64,000 nucleotides of DNA from Bradyrhizobium monzae (GCF_021458635.1 NZ_JAIRDQ010000002.1:682001-746000), one strand, 5' to 3'. Positions 1-9,798 are shown, numbered from the stretch's first letter. Notes: generated by a model from the sequence alone, not told the origin. Numbers and translations: made by a program.

Positions 1-198
1 CCGCCCGAGTCTGGTAGCGGGCCGGTCGTGCTGACATTTGCAATGTTGCTCGCGGCCACGTTCACGCGCAAGCTCGCTGCAGATAATCCGGATGTCGCAA
101 TCGAGAGTATGTTCATGGAACCTGATCTACAGGACAAGTCATACGCGTTCATTCACGTCATCGATAAGATGCGCCGCTTTGTCTTTTTGTCGTGGTAA
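1..198 (+). CDS. 3' end of an unidentified gene (partial)
   Basis: Frame 1 is open from the first base to a TAA at 196-198, giving 65 residues that end in RRFVFLSW. No start is visible, so if real this is the C-terminal end of a gene that begins before the window. Codon use is less GC-rich than in neighbouring genes. I do not recognise a family. It is short enough to be a chance open frame. Confidence 0.35.
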   Translation, partial: PPESGSGPVVLTFAMLLAATFTRKLAADNPDVAIESMFMEPDLQDKSYAFIHVIDKMRRFVFLSW

Positions 199-232
199 CC
201 AATGATCGCTGCGGAACGGCCCTTCGCGCGCG

Positions 233-1282
233 CTACCCCGGCATCACGCCAAAGGCCTGCTTGTAGCGCTCGGCATAAACAGGCCAGACCTCGGGATTGA
301 TGATGCGGGGCGGCCGTTTGCCGTCGAGCGTCTCCAGCACCTGCTCGGCGGCGATGCGGCCCATATTCTGGCGCGCTTCGATCGTGACACCGGCGGTGTG
401 CGGGCTCGCCAGCACGTTGTCGAATTGCAGCAGCGGATGCTCCGGCGGTGGCGGCTCCTTGGACCAGACGTCGAGGCCGGCACCGGCGATGCGCTTGTCG
501 CGCAACGCCTGGAGCAGCGCGTCCTCGTCGTGGATGAAGCCACGCGCGGTGGTGATGAAATAGGCGTGCGGCTGCATCAGGCCGAACTCACGCACGCTGA
601 TCATGTTGCGACTGCGCTTGTCGAGCGGACAGGAGATCGAGACGAAATCGGCGCGGCGCAGCAGCTCGTCAAGCTCGACCTTCTCGCCGCCCCGCTCGGC
701 CATCACTTCGGCAGACAGATACGGGTCGTAAGCCAGCACCTTCATGCCGAGCAGGCCCTCGCACAGCGCGGCGATCCGGCGGCCGACATTGCCGAGCCCG
801 ATGATGCCAACGGTCTTGTGTTCGACCTCGTTGCCGACGAGCTCGTTGCGGTTGACATTCGCCTCACGGCGCAAGCGGCGGTCGGACTGGATGATCCTCT
901 TGGACAAGGTCAGCATCATCGCCAGCGCGTGCTCGGCCACCGAATGGGCATTGCCGCCCGACTGGTTCACGACCAGCACGCCCGCATCCGTGCAGGCCTC
1001 GACGTCGACGGGGTCGAAGCCTGCGCCGTTGCTGGAGACCAGCAGCAGGTTCGGCGTGCGCTTCAGGAAGGCCGCGTCGACATGGAAATGCGGCGCCAGC
1101 TCGTCGCGGGCGGCACCGATCTGGTAGACATGGGCCGCACTCAGGATCGGGGCGTAAAAGTCCTCGGGGCTCTCGTTCTCGATGCGGTCGAGCCGGACGT
1201 CGGGCCGCGCCTTCAGGATGTCGATGTAGATTGGATTGGCCAGGTATTTGACGTAGAAGACGCGCTTGCTGTTGACCGACAT
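233..1282 (-). CDS. D-2-hydroxyacid dehydrogenase (NAD-binding)
   Basis: This is a 349-residue member of the D-isomer-specific 2-hydroxyacid dehydrogenase family, which interconverts 2-keto acids and D-2-hydroxyacids with NAD(P)H. The nucleotide motif GLGNVG lies at residues 162-167. The expected catalytic triad is visible as Arg247 (TTARG), Glu276 (WSKEP) and His295 (SPHTAG). Length is normal. It is divergent from the two-subunit ThDP decarboxylase at 1538-2709 and may share substrates with it, a 2-keto acid being a plausible common intermediate. The substrate cannot be read from the sequence; hydroxypyruvate or glyoxylate reductase activity would suit the surrounding C2/C3 acid genes but is inference. 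Confidence 0.85.
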   Translation of the reverse strand: MSVNSKRVFYVKYLANPIYIDILKARPDVRLDRIENESPEDFYAPILSAAHVYQIGAARDELAPHFHVDAAFLKRTPNLLLVSSNGAGFDPVDVEACTDAGVLVVNQSGGNAHSVAEHALAMMLTLSKRIIQSDRRLRREANVNRNELVGNEVEHKTVGIIGLGNVGRRIAALCEGLLGMKVLAYDPYLSAEVMAERGGEKVELDELLRRADFVSISCPLDKRSRNMISVREFGLMQPHAYFITTARGFIHDEDALLQALRDKRIAGAGLDVWSKEPPPPEHPLLQFDNVLASPHTAGVTIEARQNMGRIAAEQVLETLDGKRPPRIINPEVWPVYAERYKQAFGVMPG

Positions 1283-1537
1283 CAGGACCCTTCCGGCTCT
1301 CTCGTGGAGACCCGCAAGGTCCGCGCAATACGCGCTCCGTCCAAGCGTTCTCCCGTTTTCATGTTATCCCGCTTATGACATGGCGGCGCCGGCCACGGCA
1401 GACCGTCTGGCGCAGATCACGGTGCCGGCCCGGACATGTTGACAATCCTGCCCGCTCCGTCAAGTTTCGGCAGATCACCGCGACGACCAAGACAATGGTC
1501 AAGACCAAGAAACCTGCGCGGCACAAGGGAGAACGCG

Positions 1538-2104
1538 ATGGCGATTGCGGAACAGCAGACCTCGTCCCAGGCGGGACCGGGGTCCGGCGACAAAAGCTGG
1601 CATAGCATCGTCCTGCAAACCCTGAAGCGGAACGAGATCAGCCTGATCCCCTACGTACCCGACCGGGTGTTGACGCCGCTGATCAAGAATTTGCACGCCG
1701 ATCCCTTCTTCACGACCTTTGCGACCGCCCGCGAGGAGGAGGCCGTCGGCATCGTCTCGGGCGCCTGGATGGGCGGACGGCGCGGCGCGGTGCTGATGCA
1801 GACCTCGGGCTTTGCCACGCTCGCAAACACGCTCGCCTCGCTCGCAGTGCCCTACCAGATCCCGCTGATCATGTTCGTCTCCGAACGCGGCACGCTCGGC
1901 GAGTTCAATTACGGCCAGTCGCTGGTCTGCCGCACCATGCGCCCGGTGCTCGATTCGCTGGCGCTGGAGCATCACACCATCACCCGGCTCGACGAGCTCG
2001 AATTCATCGCCGAGCGCTCGATCAAGCAGGCCGTCACCACGCAGGCGCCGGTGGCGCTGATCCTCAATCCGCTGCTCACCGGCGGCAAGATCTTCGACAA
2101 GTGA
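1538..2104 (+). CDS. ThDP-binding decarboxylase, alpha (PYR-domain) subunit, sulfopyruvate/phosphonopyruvate decarboxylase-like
   Basis: This 188-residue protein corresponds to the N-terminal PYR half of a ThDP decarboxylase. An acidic run near residues 66-68 (REEEAVGI) is where the cofactor-activating glutamate sits, followed by the Gly-rich QTSGFATLANTL. The ATG at 1538 is chosen because AAGGGAGAA lies just before it; the frame is open further upstream but without a comparable ribosome site. The partner PYR/PP pair is completed by the next gene, as in split ComD/ComE sulfopyruvate decarboxylase. Substrate is unproven; sulfopyruvate, phosphonopyruvate or another 2-keto acid are possible. Confidence 0.75.
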   Translation: MAIAEQQTSSQAGPGSGDKSWHSIVLQTLKRNEISLIPYVPDRVLTPLIKNLHADPFFTTFATAREEEAVGIVSGAWMGGRRGAVLMQTSGFATLANTLASLAVPYQIPLIMFVSERGTLGEFNYGQSLVCRTMRPVLDSLALEHHTITRLDELEFIAERSIKQAVTTQAPVALILNPLLTGGKIFDK

Positions 2105-2112
2105 GATCGGCG

Positions 2113-2709
2113 ATGAGCACCCGCAACACCAAGGTGATGAACCGGTTCGATGTGACTTCGCGCCTGATCGCAAAGCTCAAGCGCGAGGAAGCAGTAATCG
2201 GTGGCATCGGCAACACCAATTTCGACCTCTGGGCCGCCGGCCACCGCCCGCAGAATTTTTACATGCTCGGCAGCATGGGACTCGCCTTCCCGATCGCGCT
2301 TGGCGTGGCGCTGGCGCAGCCCGATCGTCGTGTCTTTGCGCTCGAAGGCGACGGCTCACTATTGATGCAGCTCGGTGCGCTCTCGACCATCGCCGCGCTG
2401 AAGCCGAAGAACCTGGTCATGATCGTGATGGATAACGGCATCTACCAGATCACCGGCGCACAGCCGACGCCGGCCGCGGGTGTCGCCGATCTCGTCGCGA
2501 TCGCCTTAGCATCGGGTCTCACCAACAGCGCCTGGGCCGCGGACGAGGAGGACTTCGAACGGCTGATCGACGAGGCGATGTCGGCTGACGAGCCCAGCCT
2601 CATCGCGCTGCGCATCGACGACAAGCCCGGCGTCGGCACCACCCGCAGGGATCCCGTGCAGATCCGCGAGCGCTTCATGCACGGCCTCGGTGTGCGCGAG
2701 CCGCTTTAG
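2113..2709 (+). CDS. ThDP-binding decarboxylase, beta (PP-domain) subunit
   Basis: This 198-residue protein is the ThDP diphosphate-binding half. It has the GDG motif at residues 79-81 and the matching Asn108 (VMDNGIYQ), the classical GDG-x(26-28)-N pattern that holds Mg and ThDP. It follows the alpha subunit directly; a GTG at 2101 would overlap the alpha stop, but I prefer the ATG at 2113. The two genes form a two-cistron operon resembling comDE. No sulfonate or phosphonate genes lie nearby, so the ComDE label is only by family. Confidence 0.75.
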   Translation: MSTRNTKVMNRFDVTSRLIAKLKREEAVIGGIGNTNFDLWAAGHRPQNFYMLGSMGLAFPIALGVALAQPDRRVFALEGDGSLLMQLGALSTIAALKPKNLVMIVMDNGIYQITGAQPTPAAGVADLVAIALASGLTNSAWAADEEDFERLIDEAMSADEPSLIALRIDDKPGVGTTRRDPVQIRERFMHGLGVREPL

Positions 2710-2730
2710 GCCATCGCCACTGACGACAGA

Positions 2731-2757
2731 GCCCCGCGGAGCGTCGCTCCGCGGGGC
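2731..2757. terminator. Strong hairpin between convergent genes
   Basis: Perfect 12-bp arms (GCCCCGCGGAGC and its complement) flank a 3-nt loop between the ThDP beta subunit and the convergent DUF1236 gene. There is no T-run on either side, so it would be a structured 3' end rather than a textbook intrinsic terminator. Confidence 0.5.
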
Positions 2758-2784
2758 CCGATATTCCAGTCACTTTGGCGCAGA

Positions 2785-3168
2785 TCAGTCGATGATCTTG
2801 ACGACACGGCGCGTACGCGGCTCGACGATCACGCGGCGATCGTTCACGACAGCATAGCGATACTCGGTGTAGTTCGGCACAGGCCGCAGCACCACGGTCG
2901 GAGGCAGCGGCTCGCCCACGACGACGCGCTCTTGAATCACGACGGAATCATCGCGCGGGATTCCACCCAGGATCGCATTCGGAATTTCGAGGCCAGCGCC
3001 GACCGCCGCACCGACGGTGCCGCCAACGACGGCCCCGACCGGACCACCGATGTCGCCGCCCGCGCGTGCGCCGTTCCTGGCACCCTGTTCGGTCGTCGAC
3101 TGTGCAAAGGCTGCGCTCGACGCGAGCAGCGACGCGGCAACCAACGAAATCGCAAGACGGGTCTTCAT
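2785..3168 (-). CDS. Exported DUF1236-type protein
   Basis: This is a 127-residue protein. The start at 3168 gives a clean signal peptide (MKTRLAISLVAASLLASSAA, cleavage after AFA). A Gly/Ala-rich middle (GARAGGDIGGPVGAVVGGTV) resembles glycine-zipper segments. The C-terminus (YTEYRYAVVNDRRVIVEP) matches the DUF1236 pattern common in Bradyrhizobium. It is probably periplasmic or envelope-associated. Function is unknown. It stands alone between convergent and tandem metabolic genes. Confidence 0.75.
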   Translation of the reverse strand: MKTRLAISLVAASLLASSAAFAQSTTEQGARNGARAGGDIGGPVGAVVGGTVGAAVGAGLEIPNAILGGIPRDDSVVIQERVVVGEPLPPTVVLRPVPNYTEYRYAVVNDRRVIVEPRTRRVVKIID

Positions 3169-3283
3169 GTCCACACTCTCCAGTGTTTGTTGATGCGCCT
3201 TCAACCGCGGGGCCGGAGCATTGTTCCGGTTCCCCCGTGGCGAAAGACGCGCCCAATCCGAAAGAGTGTTACCGCGTAACAGT

Positions 3284-4171
3284 TCAGGCGGCGGCGACCT
3301 CGTGCCCTGCCATCAGTTCCAGCGCCCGCACCATTGCCGAATGATCCCAGCCCTTGCCGCCATGCGCGGTGCAGGACGAGAACAATTGCTGCGCCACCGC
3401 CGTGCTCGGCAGCGACAGGCCGAGCGCACGCGCGCCTTCGAGCGCGAGGTTGAGATCCTTCTGGTGCAGCTCGATACGGAAGCCGGGATCGAAATTGCGC
3501 TTCACCATGCGCTCGCCATGCACTTCGAGAATCCGCGACGAGGCAAAGCCCCCCATCAGCGCCTTCCGCACCAGCGCGGGATCGGCACCGGCCTTGGATG
3601 CGAACAGCAGCGCCTCGCTCACCGCCTCGATCGTCAGCGCGACAATGATCTGGTTGGCGACCTTCGTGGTCTGACCGTCGCCATTGGCCCCGACATGGGT
3701 GACGTTCTTGCCCATCCTGTCGAAGATCGGCTTCATGGTGTTGAAGGCGCGCTCAGGCCCGCCGACCATGATGGTGAGGCTCGCGGCGTTGGCACCGACT
3801 TCGCCGCCCGATACCGGGGCATCGAGATAGTCCGCGCCCAGCGCCTCGATCTTCTTCGCGAACTCCTTGGTCGCCAGCGGCGAGATCGAGCTCATGTCGA
3901 CCACGATCTTGCCTTTTGAGATGCCGTCGGCAACGCCGTCCTTGCCGAACAGCACGGCTTCGACATGCGGCGTATCCGGCACCATCATGATGACGGCATC
4001 CGCCTCCTCCGCGACTTCCCTCGCCGACTTGCAGGCGATGCCGCCCGCTGCGATCAGCTCGGGGGCGACCGGCGCGACGTCGTGCAGGAGAACGCGATGG
4101 CCCGCGGCCAGAAGATGGCCGGCCATCGGCCGTCCCATGGTGCCAAGTCCGATGAAGCCGATGTCAATCAT
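3284..4171 (-). CDS. glxR: 2-hydroxy-3-oxopropionate (tartronate semialdehyde) reductase
   Basis: This 295-residue beta-hydroxyacid dehydrogenase has the N-terminal NAD motif GFIGLGTMGRPMAGHL, the substrate loop DAPVSGGEVGA and the catalytic-lysine segment GQTTKVANQI. The family includes GarR/GlxR, which reduce tartronate semialdehyde to D-glycerate. That assignment is supported by position: it is the last gene of a leftward set behind hyi and gcl, the standard glyoxylate carboligase pathway. A repeat of about 145 bp separates it from hyi. 3-hydroxyisobutyrate dehydrogenase is the main alternative by family, but the context argues against it. Confidence 0.88.
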   Translation of the reverse strand: MIDIGFIGLGTMGRPMAGHLLAAGHRVLLHDVAPVAPELIAAGGIACKSAREVAEEADAVIMMVPDTPHVEAVLFGKDGVADGISKGKIVVDMSSISPLATKEFAKKIEALGADYLDAPVSGGEVGANAASLTIMVGGPERAFNTMKPIFDRMGKNVTHVGANGDGQTTKVANQIIVALTIEAVSEALLFASKAGADPALVRKALMGGFASSRILEVHGERMVKRNFDPGFRIELHQKDLNLALEGARALGLSLPSTAVAQQLFSSCTAHGGKGWDHSAMVRALELMAGHEVAAA

Positions 4172-4218
4172 GTCTGATTTTCTTTCCGTTGATTAGTGAA
4201 ATATTGTCCGCGCGCGAG

Positions 4219-4361
4219 GTGCACCTCTCCCGCTTGCGGGAGAGGTCGGCACGTAGTGCCGGGTGAGGGTTCTTTCCGCCCGGGGATTTTCAACGCACCT
4301 CACCGTGTTTCATCGCGGAGACACCCTCTCCCCAACCCTCTCCCGCAAGCGGGAGAGGGAG
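4219..4361. repeat. Intergenic palindromic repeat, family 1, copy 1
   Basis: Two inverted hairpin ends flank the unit: CTCTCCCGCTTGCGGGAGAG at 4225-4244, and a longer version of the same palindrome at 4336-4359 (CCCTCTCCCGC arm). A related copy lies at 39635-39768 with the same internal words (GGTGAGGGTTCT, CGGAGA, ACCCTCTCCCC). It sits inside the hyi-glxR intergenic region and would form a structured RNA in that transcript. Confidence 0.8.
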
Positions 4362-4370
4362 CGCACTTCC

Positions 4371-5156
4371 TCAGGTCTCGAAAGTCTGCGCGGCGTGCCA
4401 GGACAGGCCTTCCAGCGTCGTGGTGCGCGGCTTGTATTCGCAGCCGATCCAGCCGCGATAGCCGATCGCGTCGAGATGGCGGAACAGGAAGGGATAGTTG
4501 ATTTCGCCCGTGCCGGGCTCGTTGCGGCCGGGATTGTCGGCGAGCTGGATATGAGCGATCCGCGGCAGATATTCCTGCATGGTGCGGGCGAGATCGCCCT
4601 CCATGATCTGCATGTGATAGATGTCGTACTGGACGAACAGGTTGTTCGATCGCACCTCGGAGGTCAGCTGCACCGCCTGCTCGGTGCCGTTGAGGAAGAA
4701 GCCGGGAATGTCGAGGGTATTGATCGGCTCGACCAGCAGCTTGATGTTTTCGCGTGCCAGCGTCGAAGCCGCAAAGCGCAGGTTTCCGATCAACGTCTCC
4801 CGAAGCTCGCGCGGATCGACATCGACAGGCGCGACGCCGACGAGGCAATTGAGCTGCTCGCAATCGAGCGCCTTGGCGTAGTCGATGGCACGGAACACGC
4901 CGTCGCGGAATTCGGCGGTGCGATCGGGCAGGATCGCGATGCCGCGCTCGCCGCCGGCCCAGTTGCCGGCGGGCAGATTGTGCAGCACTTGCGTCAACCC
5001 GTGGGCCTCTAACTGCTCGCGCAAAAGCGCTTTGTCGAAATCATAGGGGAAGAGATATTCGACCCCGGCAAAGCCTGCCGCCTTCGCTGCAGCGAAGCGG
5101 TCAACAAACGGCATCTCGTTGAAAAGCATGGTGAGGTTGGCGGCGAATTTCGGCAT
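4371..5156 (-). CDS. hyi: Hydroxypyruvate isomerase
   Basis: This 261-residue protein belongs to the Hyi/xylose-isomerase-like TIM-barrel family, which interconverts hydroxypyruvate and tartronate semialdehyde. Metal and catalytic residues are visible in EPINTLDIPGFFL (Glu), QYDIYHMQIMEGD (Asp, His) and the C-terminal GCEYKPR (Glu). It starts 12 bp downstream of the gcl stop, so it is cotranscribed with gcl. Length is close to E. coli Hyi. The adjacent gcl and glxR make the assignment secure. Confidence 0.9.
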   Translation of the reverse strand: MPKFAANLTMLFNEMPFVDRFAAAKAAGFAGVEYLFPYDFDKALLREQLEAHGLTQVLHNLPAGNWAGGERGIAILPDRTAEFRDGVFRAIDYAKALDCEQLNCLVGVAPVDVDPRELRETLIGNLRFAASTLARENIKLLVEPINTLDIPGFFLNGTEQAVQLTSEVRSNNLFVQYDIYHMQIMEGDLARTMQEYLPRIAHIQLADNPGRNEPGTGEINYPFLFRHLDAIGYRGWIGCEYKPRTTTLEGLSWHAAQTFET

Positions 5157-5168
5157 GATGCTGTCCCC

Positions 5169-6959
5169 CTATTCTGCCGGCTGCAGCACGCCGGGCCGCT
5201 TGGTGCCGACCTCGTCGAGCGGCAGGTCCAGCACCTCCTCGAACTCGACGATGTTGTCGATCTCGGTGCCCATCGCGATGTTGGTGACGCGCTCGAGGAT
5301 GAACTCGACCACCACGGGCACGCGGTGCTTCTTCATCAATTCGCGCGCGGTCGCGAATGCCGCCTGCGTGTCGTTCGGATCGGTGACGCGAATCGCCTTG
5401 CATCCGAGACCTTCAGCGACCGCGACATGGTCGACGCCATAGCCATTGAGCTCCGGCGCGTTGACGTTCTCGAACGAGAGCTGGACGTGATAGTCCATAT
5501 CAAAACCGCGCTGGGCCTGGCGGATCAGGCCGAGATAGGAATTGTTCACGACGACATGGATGTAGGGCAGATTGAACTGCGCCCCGACGGCGAGCTCCTC
5601 GATCAGGAACTGGAAGTCATAGTCGCCCGACAGCGCGACGATGTCGCGATCCGGACACGCCGCACGTACGCCGAGCGCCGCCGGCAGCGTCCAGCCGAGC
5701 GGCCCCGCCTGCCCCGCATTGATCCAGTTGCGTGGCTTGTAGACGCCGAGGAACTGGGCGCCTGCGATCTGCGACAGACCGATCACGGTCACATAGGTGG
5801 TATCGCGACCGAACGCCTTGTTCATCTCCTCATACACGCGCTGCGGCTTGATCGGGACGTTGTCGAAATGGCTCTTGCGCAGCATGGTCTTCTTGCGATC
5901 GCGGCAGGCTGCGGGCCACGCCTGGCGCTCGCGGAGCCTGCCGGAACGTCGCCACTCCCTGGCGACGGTGACGAAGAGCTCGAGCGCAGCTTTCGCGTCC
6001 GAGACGATACCTAGATCGGGATTGAACACGCGCCCGATCTGGGTCGGCTCGATGTCGACATGCACGAAGGTGCGGCCCTTGGTGTAGGTCTCGACCGAGC
6101 CGGTGTGCCGGTTGGCCCAGCGATTGCCGATGCCGAGCACGAAGTCCGACTCCAGCATCGTGGCGTTGCCATAGCGGTGGCTGGTCTGGAGGCCGACCAT
6201 GCCGGCCATCAGCACGTGATCGTCGGGGATCGCGCCCCACCCCATCAGCGTCGGCACCACCGGCACGTTGGCGATCTCGGCGAATTCGACCAGCAGATCC
6301 GAAGCGTCGGCGTTGATGATGCCGCCGCCTGCGACGATCAACGGGCGCTCGGCGGCATTGAGCATCTCCAGCGCCTTCTCGACTTGCTTGCGCGTCGCGG
6401 TCGGCTTGTAGACCGGCAGCGGCTCGTAGGTCTCGTCGTCGAACTCGATCTCGGCGAGCTGCACGTCGAGCGGCATGTCGATCAGGACCGGCCCCGGCCG
6501 GCCTGAGCGCATCACATGAAACGCCTGGCTGAACACCCGCGGCACCAGCGCCGGCTCGCGCACCGTCACCGCCCATTTGGTCACCGGCTTTGCGATCGAC
6601 TCGATGTCGACGGCCTGGAAATCCTCCTTGTAGAGCCGTGCCCGCGGCGCCTGGCCGGTAATGCAGAGGATCGGGATGGAATCGGCAATCGCCGAATAGA
6701 GCCCGGTGATCATGTCGGTGCCGGCAGGGCCTGAGGTCCCGATGCAAACGCCGATATTGCCCGCCTTGGCCCGCGTATAGCCTTCGGCCATGTGTGAGGC
6801 ACCCTCGACATGCCGCGCGAGGATGTGGCGGATCGAGCCGCGCTTCTTCAGCGCCGAATAAAGCGGATTGATTGCAGCCCCGGGAACGCCGAAGGCGGTC
6901 GAGATGCCTTCCTTCTCCAGGATACGCACAGCCGCATCGATGGCTCGCATCTTCGCCAT
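5169..6959 (-). CDS. gcl: Glyoxylate carboligase (tartronate-semialdehyde synthase)
   Basis: This 596-residue ThDP enzyme condenses two glyoxylates to tartronate semialdehyde and CO2. It has PYR, central and PP domains, with the ThDP motif [15 protein letters not shown] and a later VNNSYLG. Diagnostic is Val51 (RHVEGASH): glyoxylate carboligase carries Val where acetolactate synthase and relatives have the cofactor-activating Glu. The N-terminus ([19 protein letters not shown]) is typical of Gcl. It is the first gene of gcl-hyi-glxR. The upstream gap of about 150 bp contains TTTTCC-N16-GGAAAA at roughly 7040, a possible regulator site. Confidence 0.96.
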   Translation of the reverse strand: MAKMRAIDAAVRILEKEGISTAFGVPGAAINPLYSALKKRGSIRHILARHVEGASHMAEGYTRAKAGNIGVCIGTSGPAGTDMITGLYSAIADSIPILCITGQAPRARLYKEDFQAVDIESIAKPVTKWAVTVREPALVPRVFSQAFHVMRSGRPGPVLIDMPLDVQLAEIEFDDETYEPLPVYKPTATRKQVEKALEMLNAAERPLIVAGGGIINADASDLLVEFAEIANVPVVPTLMGWGAIPDDHVLMAGMVGLQTSHRYGNATMLESDFVLGIGNRWANRHTGSVETYTKGRTFVHVDIEPTQIGRVFNPDLGIVSDAKAALELFVTVAREWRRSGRLRERQAWPAACRDRKKTMLRKSHFDNVPIKPQRVYEEMNKAFGRDTTYVTVIGLSQIAGAQFLGVYKPRNWINAGQAGPLGWTLPAALGVRAACPDRDIVALSGDYDFQFLIEELAVGAQFNLPYIHVVVNNSYLGLIRQAQRGFDMDYHVQLSFENVNAPELNGYGVDHVAVAEGLGCKAIRVTDPNDTQAAFATARELMKKHRVPVVVEFILERVTNIAMGTEIDNIVEFEEVLDLPLDEVGTKRPGVLQPAE

Positions 6960-7110
6960 ATCGGATCTCCCTCGGTTACGTCAGCGAGTGAGATCATCAG
7001 GTGTGCGAGATGCGATCTCAACGAGATCGGTTTTATTTTCCACGATGCGGCAACCGCGGAAAAACAGTGGACGCTTCAGTTGGTTAGATCGAGAAATGCG
7101 TGAAAGCAAC

Positions 7111-8913
7111 TCACTCGAACAGCGGCGCCAGCTTCATCTGTGGCACCAACACCAGCCCCTTGTCGGTGATGCGAATTTCCGGAATGACTGATAGCGGAAT
7201 CAGATTGAAGCCCATGTCGGGGATGGTGCAGCCGGCCTCGGCCCATTCCTTCTTCAGCACCTTTACCTCTTCCGCCACTTCGGTGACGCGTTTGTAGGAG
7301 AGCAGGCCAGCGATCGGCAGCGGCACCAGCGCCCTCACCTTGCCGTCGGCGACGACGCAGACGCCGCCCTGCTGCGCCTTGATGGCTGATATCGCCACCT
7401 GCATGTCGCCCTCGTTGGTGCCCGCGACGATGATGTTGTGACTGTCGTGGCCGACGCTGGAGGCGACTGCACCGCGTTTGAGGCCAAAATCCTTCAAGAG
7501 GCCATAAGCAACGTTGCCGGCCGATTTGCCGTGACGCTCGACCACGGTGACGAAGCACAGGCCGTAGCGGGCGAACAACGACGGCCAGTCCTTGGCTGGC
7601 TCGATCGCGATCTTCTCATGGATCAGGGTGATGCCAGGCAGCGCGGTCTTGATCGCGTTGACAGTGCAGGCCTTCGTCGGCAGCTCCGGCGTCAGCTTGA
7701 GCTTCTCCGGCAGCTTCACAGTGACATAGGCCGCTTTCGGATATCGATAGCGCTGCGATAGGGCCTGATCGAGCCGAGGCGTGATCTTGCGGTTCTCGAC
7801 GACCAGTTCGCCGCCATACCAGGTTGATTGCGGCTTGAGCTGATCGTCCATCAGCACGAGATCGGCGCGACGGCCGCCGCCGAGCCCGCCGATATCGCCC
7901 TCCATGCCGAAGCGCGTGGCGCCATGCAGCGAGCCCATCGACCAGGCCTGCTCTGGTGACATCCCCGCCTTCACGGCCTCGCGCACCACCCAGTCGAGGC
8001 CGAACAGCAGGAGGTCGTCGGCATCGCGATCGTCGGTGCAGACCGCCGTCCGCTTGTGCGAGGCGCCAAGCTCGGTGATGGTACGGATCGCCTGAGGCAG
8101 CGAGTGCCAGGGCGTCGTCGGCGGCCCGCCGCGGAGGAAGATCCAGACGCCGGCATCGAGCAGATCATCGGCGATGTCGCGGTCGATCGCCTCATGAGTG
8201 TCGGTGACGCCGCTTGCCGCATAGGCCGCGACGAATTCGCGGCCATAGACATGGCCGGACACCGGACGTCCGCGCTTCAAGGCCGCCGCAAGGATCGCGT
8301 GGCTGCGCTCGTCACCCATGGTCACAGGCACGAAATCCATCTTCTCGCCGAGCGCCACCGCCTCGGGCCAGCGGTCGAACAGGCCGGCGATCTTGTCCGC
8401 CGTGAGGTCGCCGCCCGCCGTCTCCAATTCAGCCGATGTTGCTGGCACCGTCGACGGCACCGTCAAAAAGATCGAGAGCGGCGCCTCGCGGGCATCCTCC
8501 AGCATCGCCTCGACGCCGGCGACGTCCATGACGTTGCCGATCTCGTGGCTGTCGCAGAAGATCGTGGTGGTACCGTTGAGCAGCGCAGCCTCCGCGTAGG
8601 CGCAGGCCGTCACCATCGAGGACTCGATGTGGATGTGCGGATCGACCAACCCCGGCGCGATGATGCCGCCGGCGGCATCATAAACCGCAACGTCGCTCCA
8701 CGCCTTCTTCGCCGTACCGGCCGGCTTCACCGCGGCGATGCGGCCGCCGGTGATCCAGACCTCCCGTCCCGGATGGATCCGCTCCGAATAGGTCGAGAGC
8801 ACCCGTGCACCTGTTACGACGAGATCGGGCGCGACGCGCGCCGAGGCGACATCGGCGAGACGGCGCGTCATCGCATGCAGCGGCGCGACGGCAAAACGGG
8901 TGAGTTTGGTCAT
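7111..8913 (-). CDS. ade: Adenine deaminase
   Basis: This 600-residue amidohydrolase deaminates adenine to hypoxanthine. The metal motif [10 protein letters not shown] is followed by [18 protein letters not shown], both typical of AdeC-type enzymes. Downstream lie [16 protein letters not shown] and the C-terminal AdeC domain with [19 protein letters not shown]. It lies upstream of gcl in the same orientation, separated by about 150 bp. Purine breakdown ultimately yields glyoxylate, so pairing with gcl is sensible, although the intervening uricase/allantoinase genes are not in this window. Confidence 0.93.
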   Translation of the reverse strand: MTKLTRFAVAPLHAMTRRLADVASARVAPDLVVTGARVLSTYSERIHPGREVWITGGRIAAVKPAGTAKKAWSDVAVYDAAGGIIAPGLVDPHIHIESSMVTACAYAEAALLNGTTTIFCDSHEIGNVMDVAGVEAMLEDAREAPLSIFLTVPSTVPATSAELETAGGDLTADKIAGLFDRWPEAVALGEKMDFVPVTMGDERSHAILAAALKRGRPVSGHVYGREFVAAYAASGVTDTHEAIDRDIADDLLDAGVWIFLRGGPPTTPWHSLPQAIRTITELGASHKRTAVCTDDRDADDLLLFGLDWVVREAVKAGMSPEQAWSMGSLHGATRFGMEGDIGGLGGGRRADLVLMDDQLKPQSTWYGGELVVENRKITPRLDQALSQRYRYPKAAYVTVKLPEKLKLTPELPTKACTVNAIKTALPGITLIHEKIAIEPAKDWPSLFARYGLCFVTVVERHGKSAGNVAYGLLKDFGLKRGAVASSVGHDSHNIIVAGTNEGDMQVAISAIKAQQGGVCVVADGKVRALVPLPIAGLLSYKRVTEVAEEVKVLKKEWAEAGCTIPDMGFNLIPLSVIPEIRITDKGLVLVPQMKLAPLFE

Positions 8914-8997
8914 CAGGACCCTCGCGTGGCGTTACGGCCAAGCGATGGTTACGCCCTACGCCAAACCGGGCAAGCTCAAATATGACGGCACGCCTGC

Positions 8998-9798
8998 TTA
9001 CGCCTTAGGCGGCGAACCGCCTGCCGTCCGCGACCTGGCAGGTCTGCGCCGGTTCCGCGTTCTCGGCGTTGGTGCGGCAGTGGGCTTGACCCGAATCCGC
9101 ATCGATCGCCCATTTTGCTCGTCGATCTCGAACGAATTCGTCTTTCGCACGAGGTCACTCAGCTTGCGGAAGCCAAAGGTCCTCGGATCGAAATCGGAAG
9201 CCAAATTGGCAAGCTGCCGGCCGACTTCTCCGAGCGTGACCCAGCCGTCTTCGCTCTCCATCTGGGTGATGACCTTCTTGATGATGGGGGTCGCGGCATC
9301 AGGTGGCTGAAGCGATGTCGAACGCAACGCGGCGTCCTGGGTGTTCGCCGGGGCGGCAAGCAGATTCTCCGTGTAAACGAACCTTCTGCAGGCCTGTCGG
9401 AAGCTTTCCGGTGTCTTGTGTTCGCCGAACCCAAAGACATCGACGCCCTGCTCCCGGATGCGGGCGGCAAGCCGGGTGAAGTCGCTGTCGGACGACACCA
9501 GGCAGAAGCCATCGAACCGGCCGCTGTGAAGCAGGTCCATTGCGTCGATCACCAGGGTTATGTCGGAAGCATTCTTTCCAGTCGTATAGGCGAACTGCTG
9601 CTGCGGGATGATGGCGTGTTTCGACAGAATGTCGGCCCAGCCCCTCGACCGCGCATTGGAGAAGTCGCCATAGATGCGGCGCACGCTCGCCTCGCCGATC
9701 TTGGCAATCTCCTCGAACAGACCATCGGCGATCTTCGCGGAAGCATTGTCGGCATCGATCAGAACAGCGAGACGGGGCGAACGGAGCTCAGACGGCAT
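8998..9798 (-). CDS. NYN-domain protein with C-terminal LOTUS/OST-HTH domain
   Basis: This 266-residue protein has an N-terminal NYN (PIN-like) nuclease fold: acidic residues sit in VLIDADNAS, TLVIDAMDLL and SSDSDFTRLAARI. A linker leads to a LOTUS/OST-HTH-like module near residues 175-235 (VITQMESEDGWVTLGEVGRQ, FGFRKLSDLV). The ATG at 9798 is chosen for GGGGA six bases upstream; a TTG at 9810 would overlap it. The LabA-like NYN/OST-HTH architecture suggests RNA binding or cleavage. Its place between ade and iclR seems unrelated to purine catabolism, and the target is unknown. Confidence 0.85.
   Translation of the reverse strand: MPSELRSPRLAVLIDADNASAKIADGLFEEIAKIGEASVRRIYGDFSNARSRGWADILSKHAIIPQQQFAYTTGKNASDITLVIDAMDLLHSGRFDGFCLVSSDSDFTRLAARIREQGVDVFGFGEHKTPESFRQACRRFVYTENLLAAPANTQDAALRSTSLQPPDAATPIIKKVITQMESEDGWVTLGEVGRQLANLASDFDPRTFGFRKLSDLVRKTNSFEIDEQNGRSMRIRVKPTAAPTPRTRNRRRPARSRTAGGSPPKA

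Noticed and set aside
5169..6959. Acetolactate synthase large subunit for the gene at 5169
   Set aside because: Val51 replaces the Glu that acetolactate synthase needs, and hyi/glxR are adjacent.
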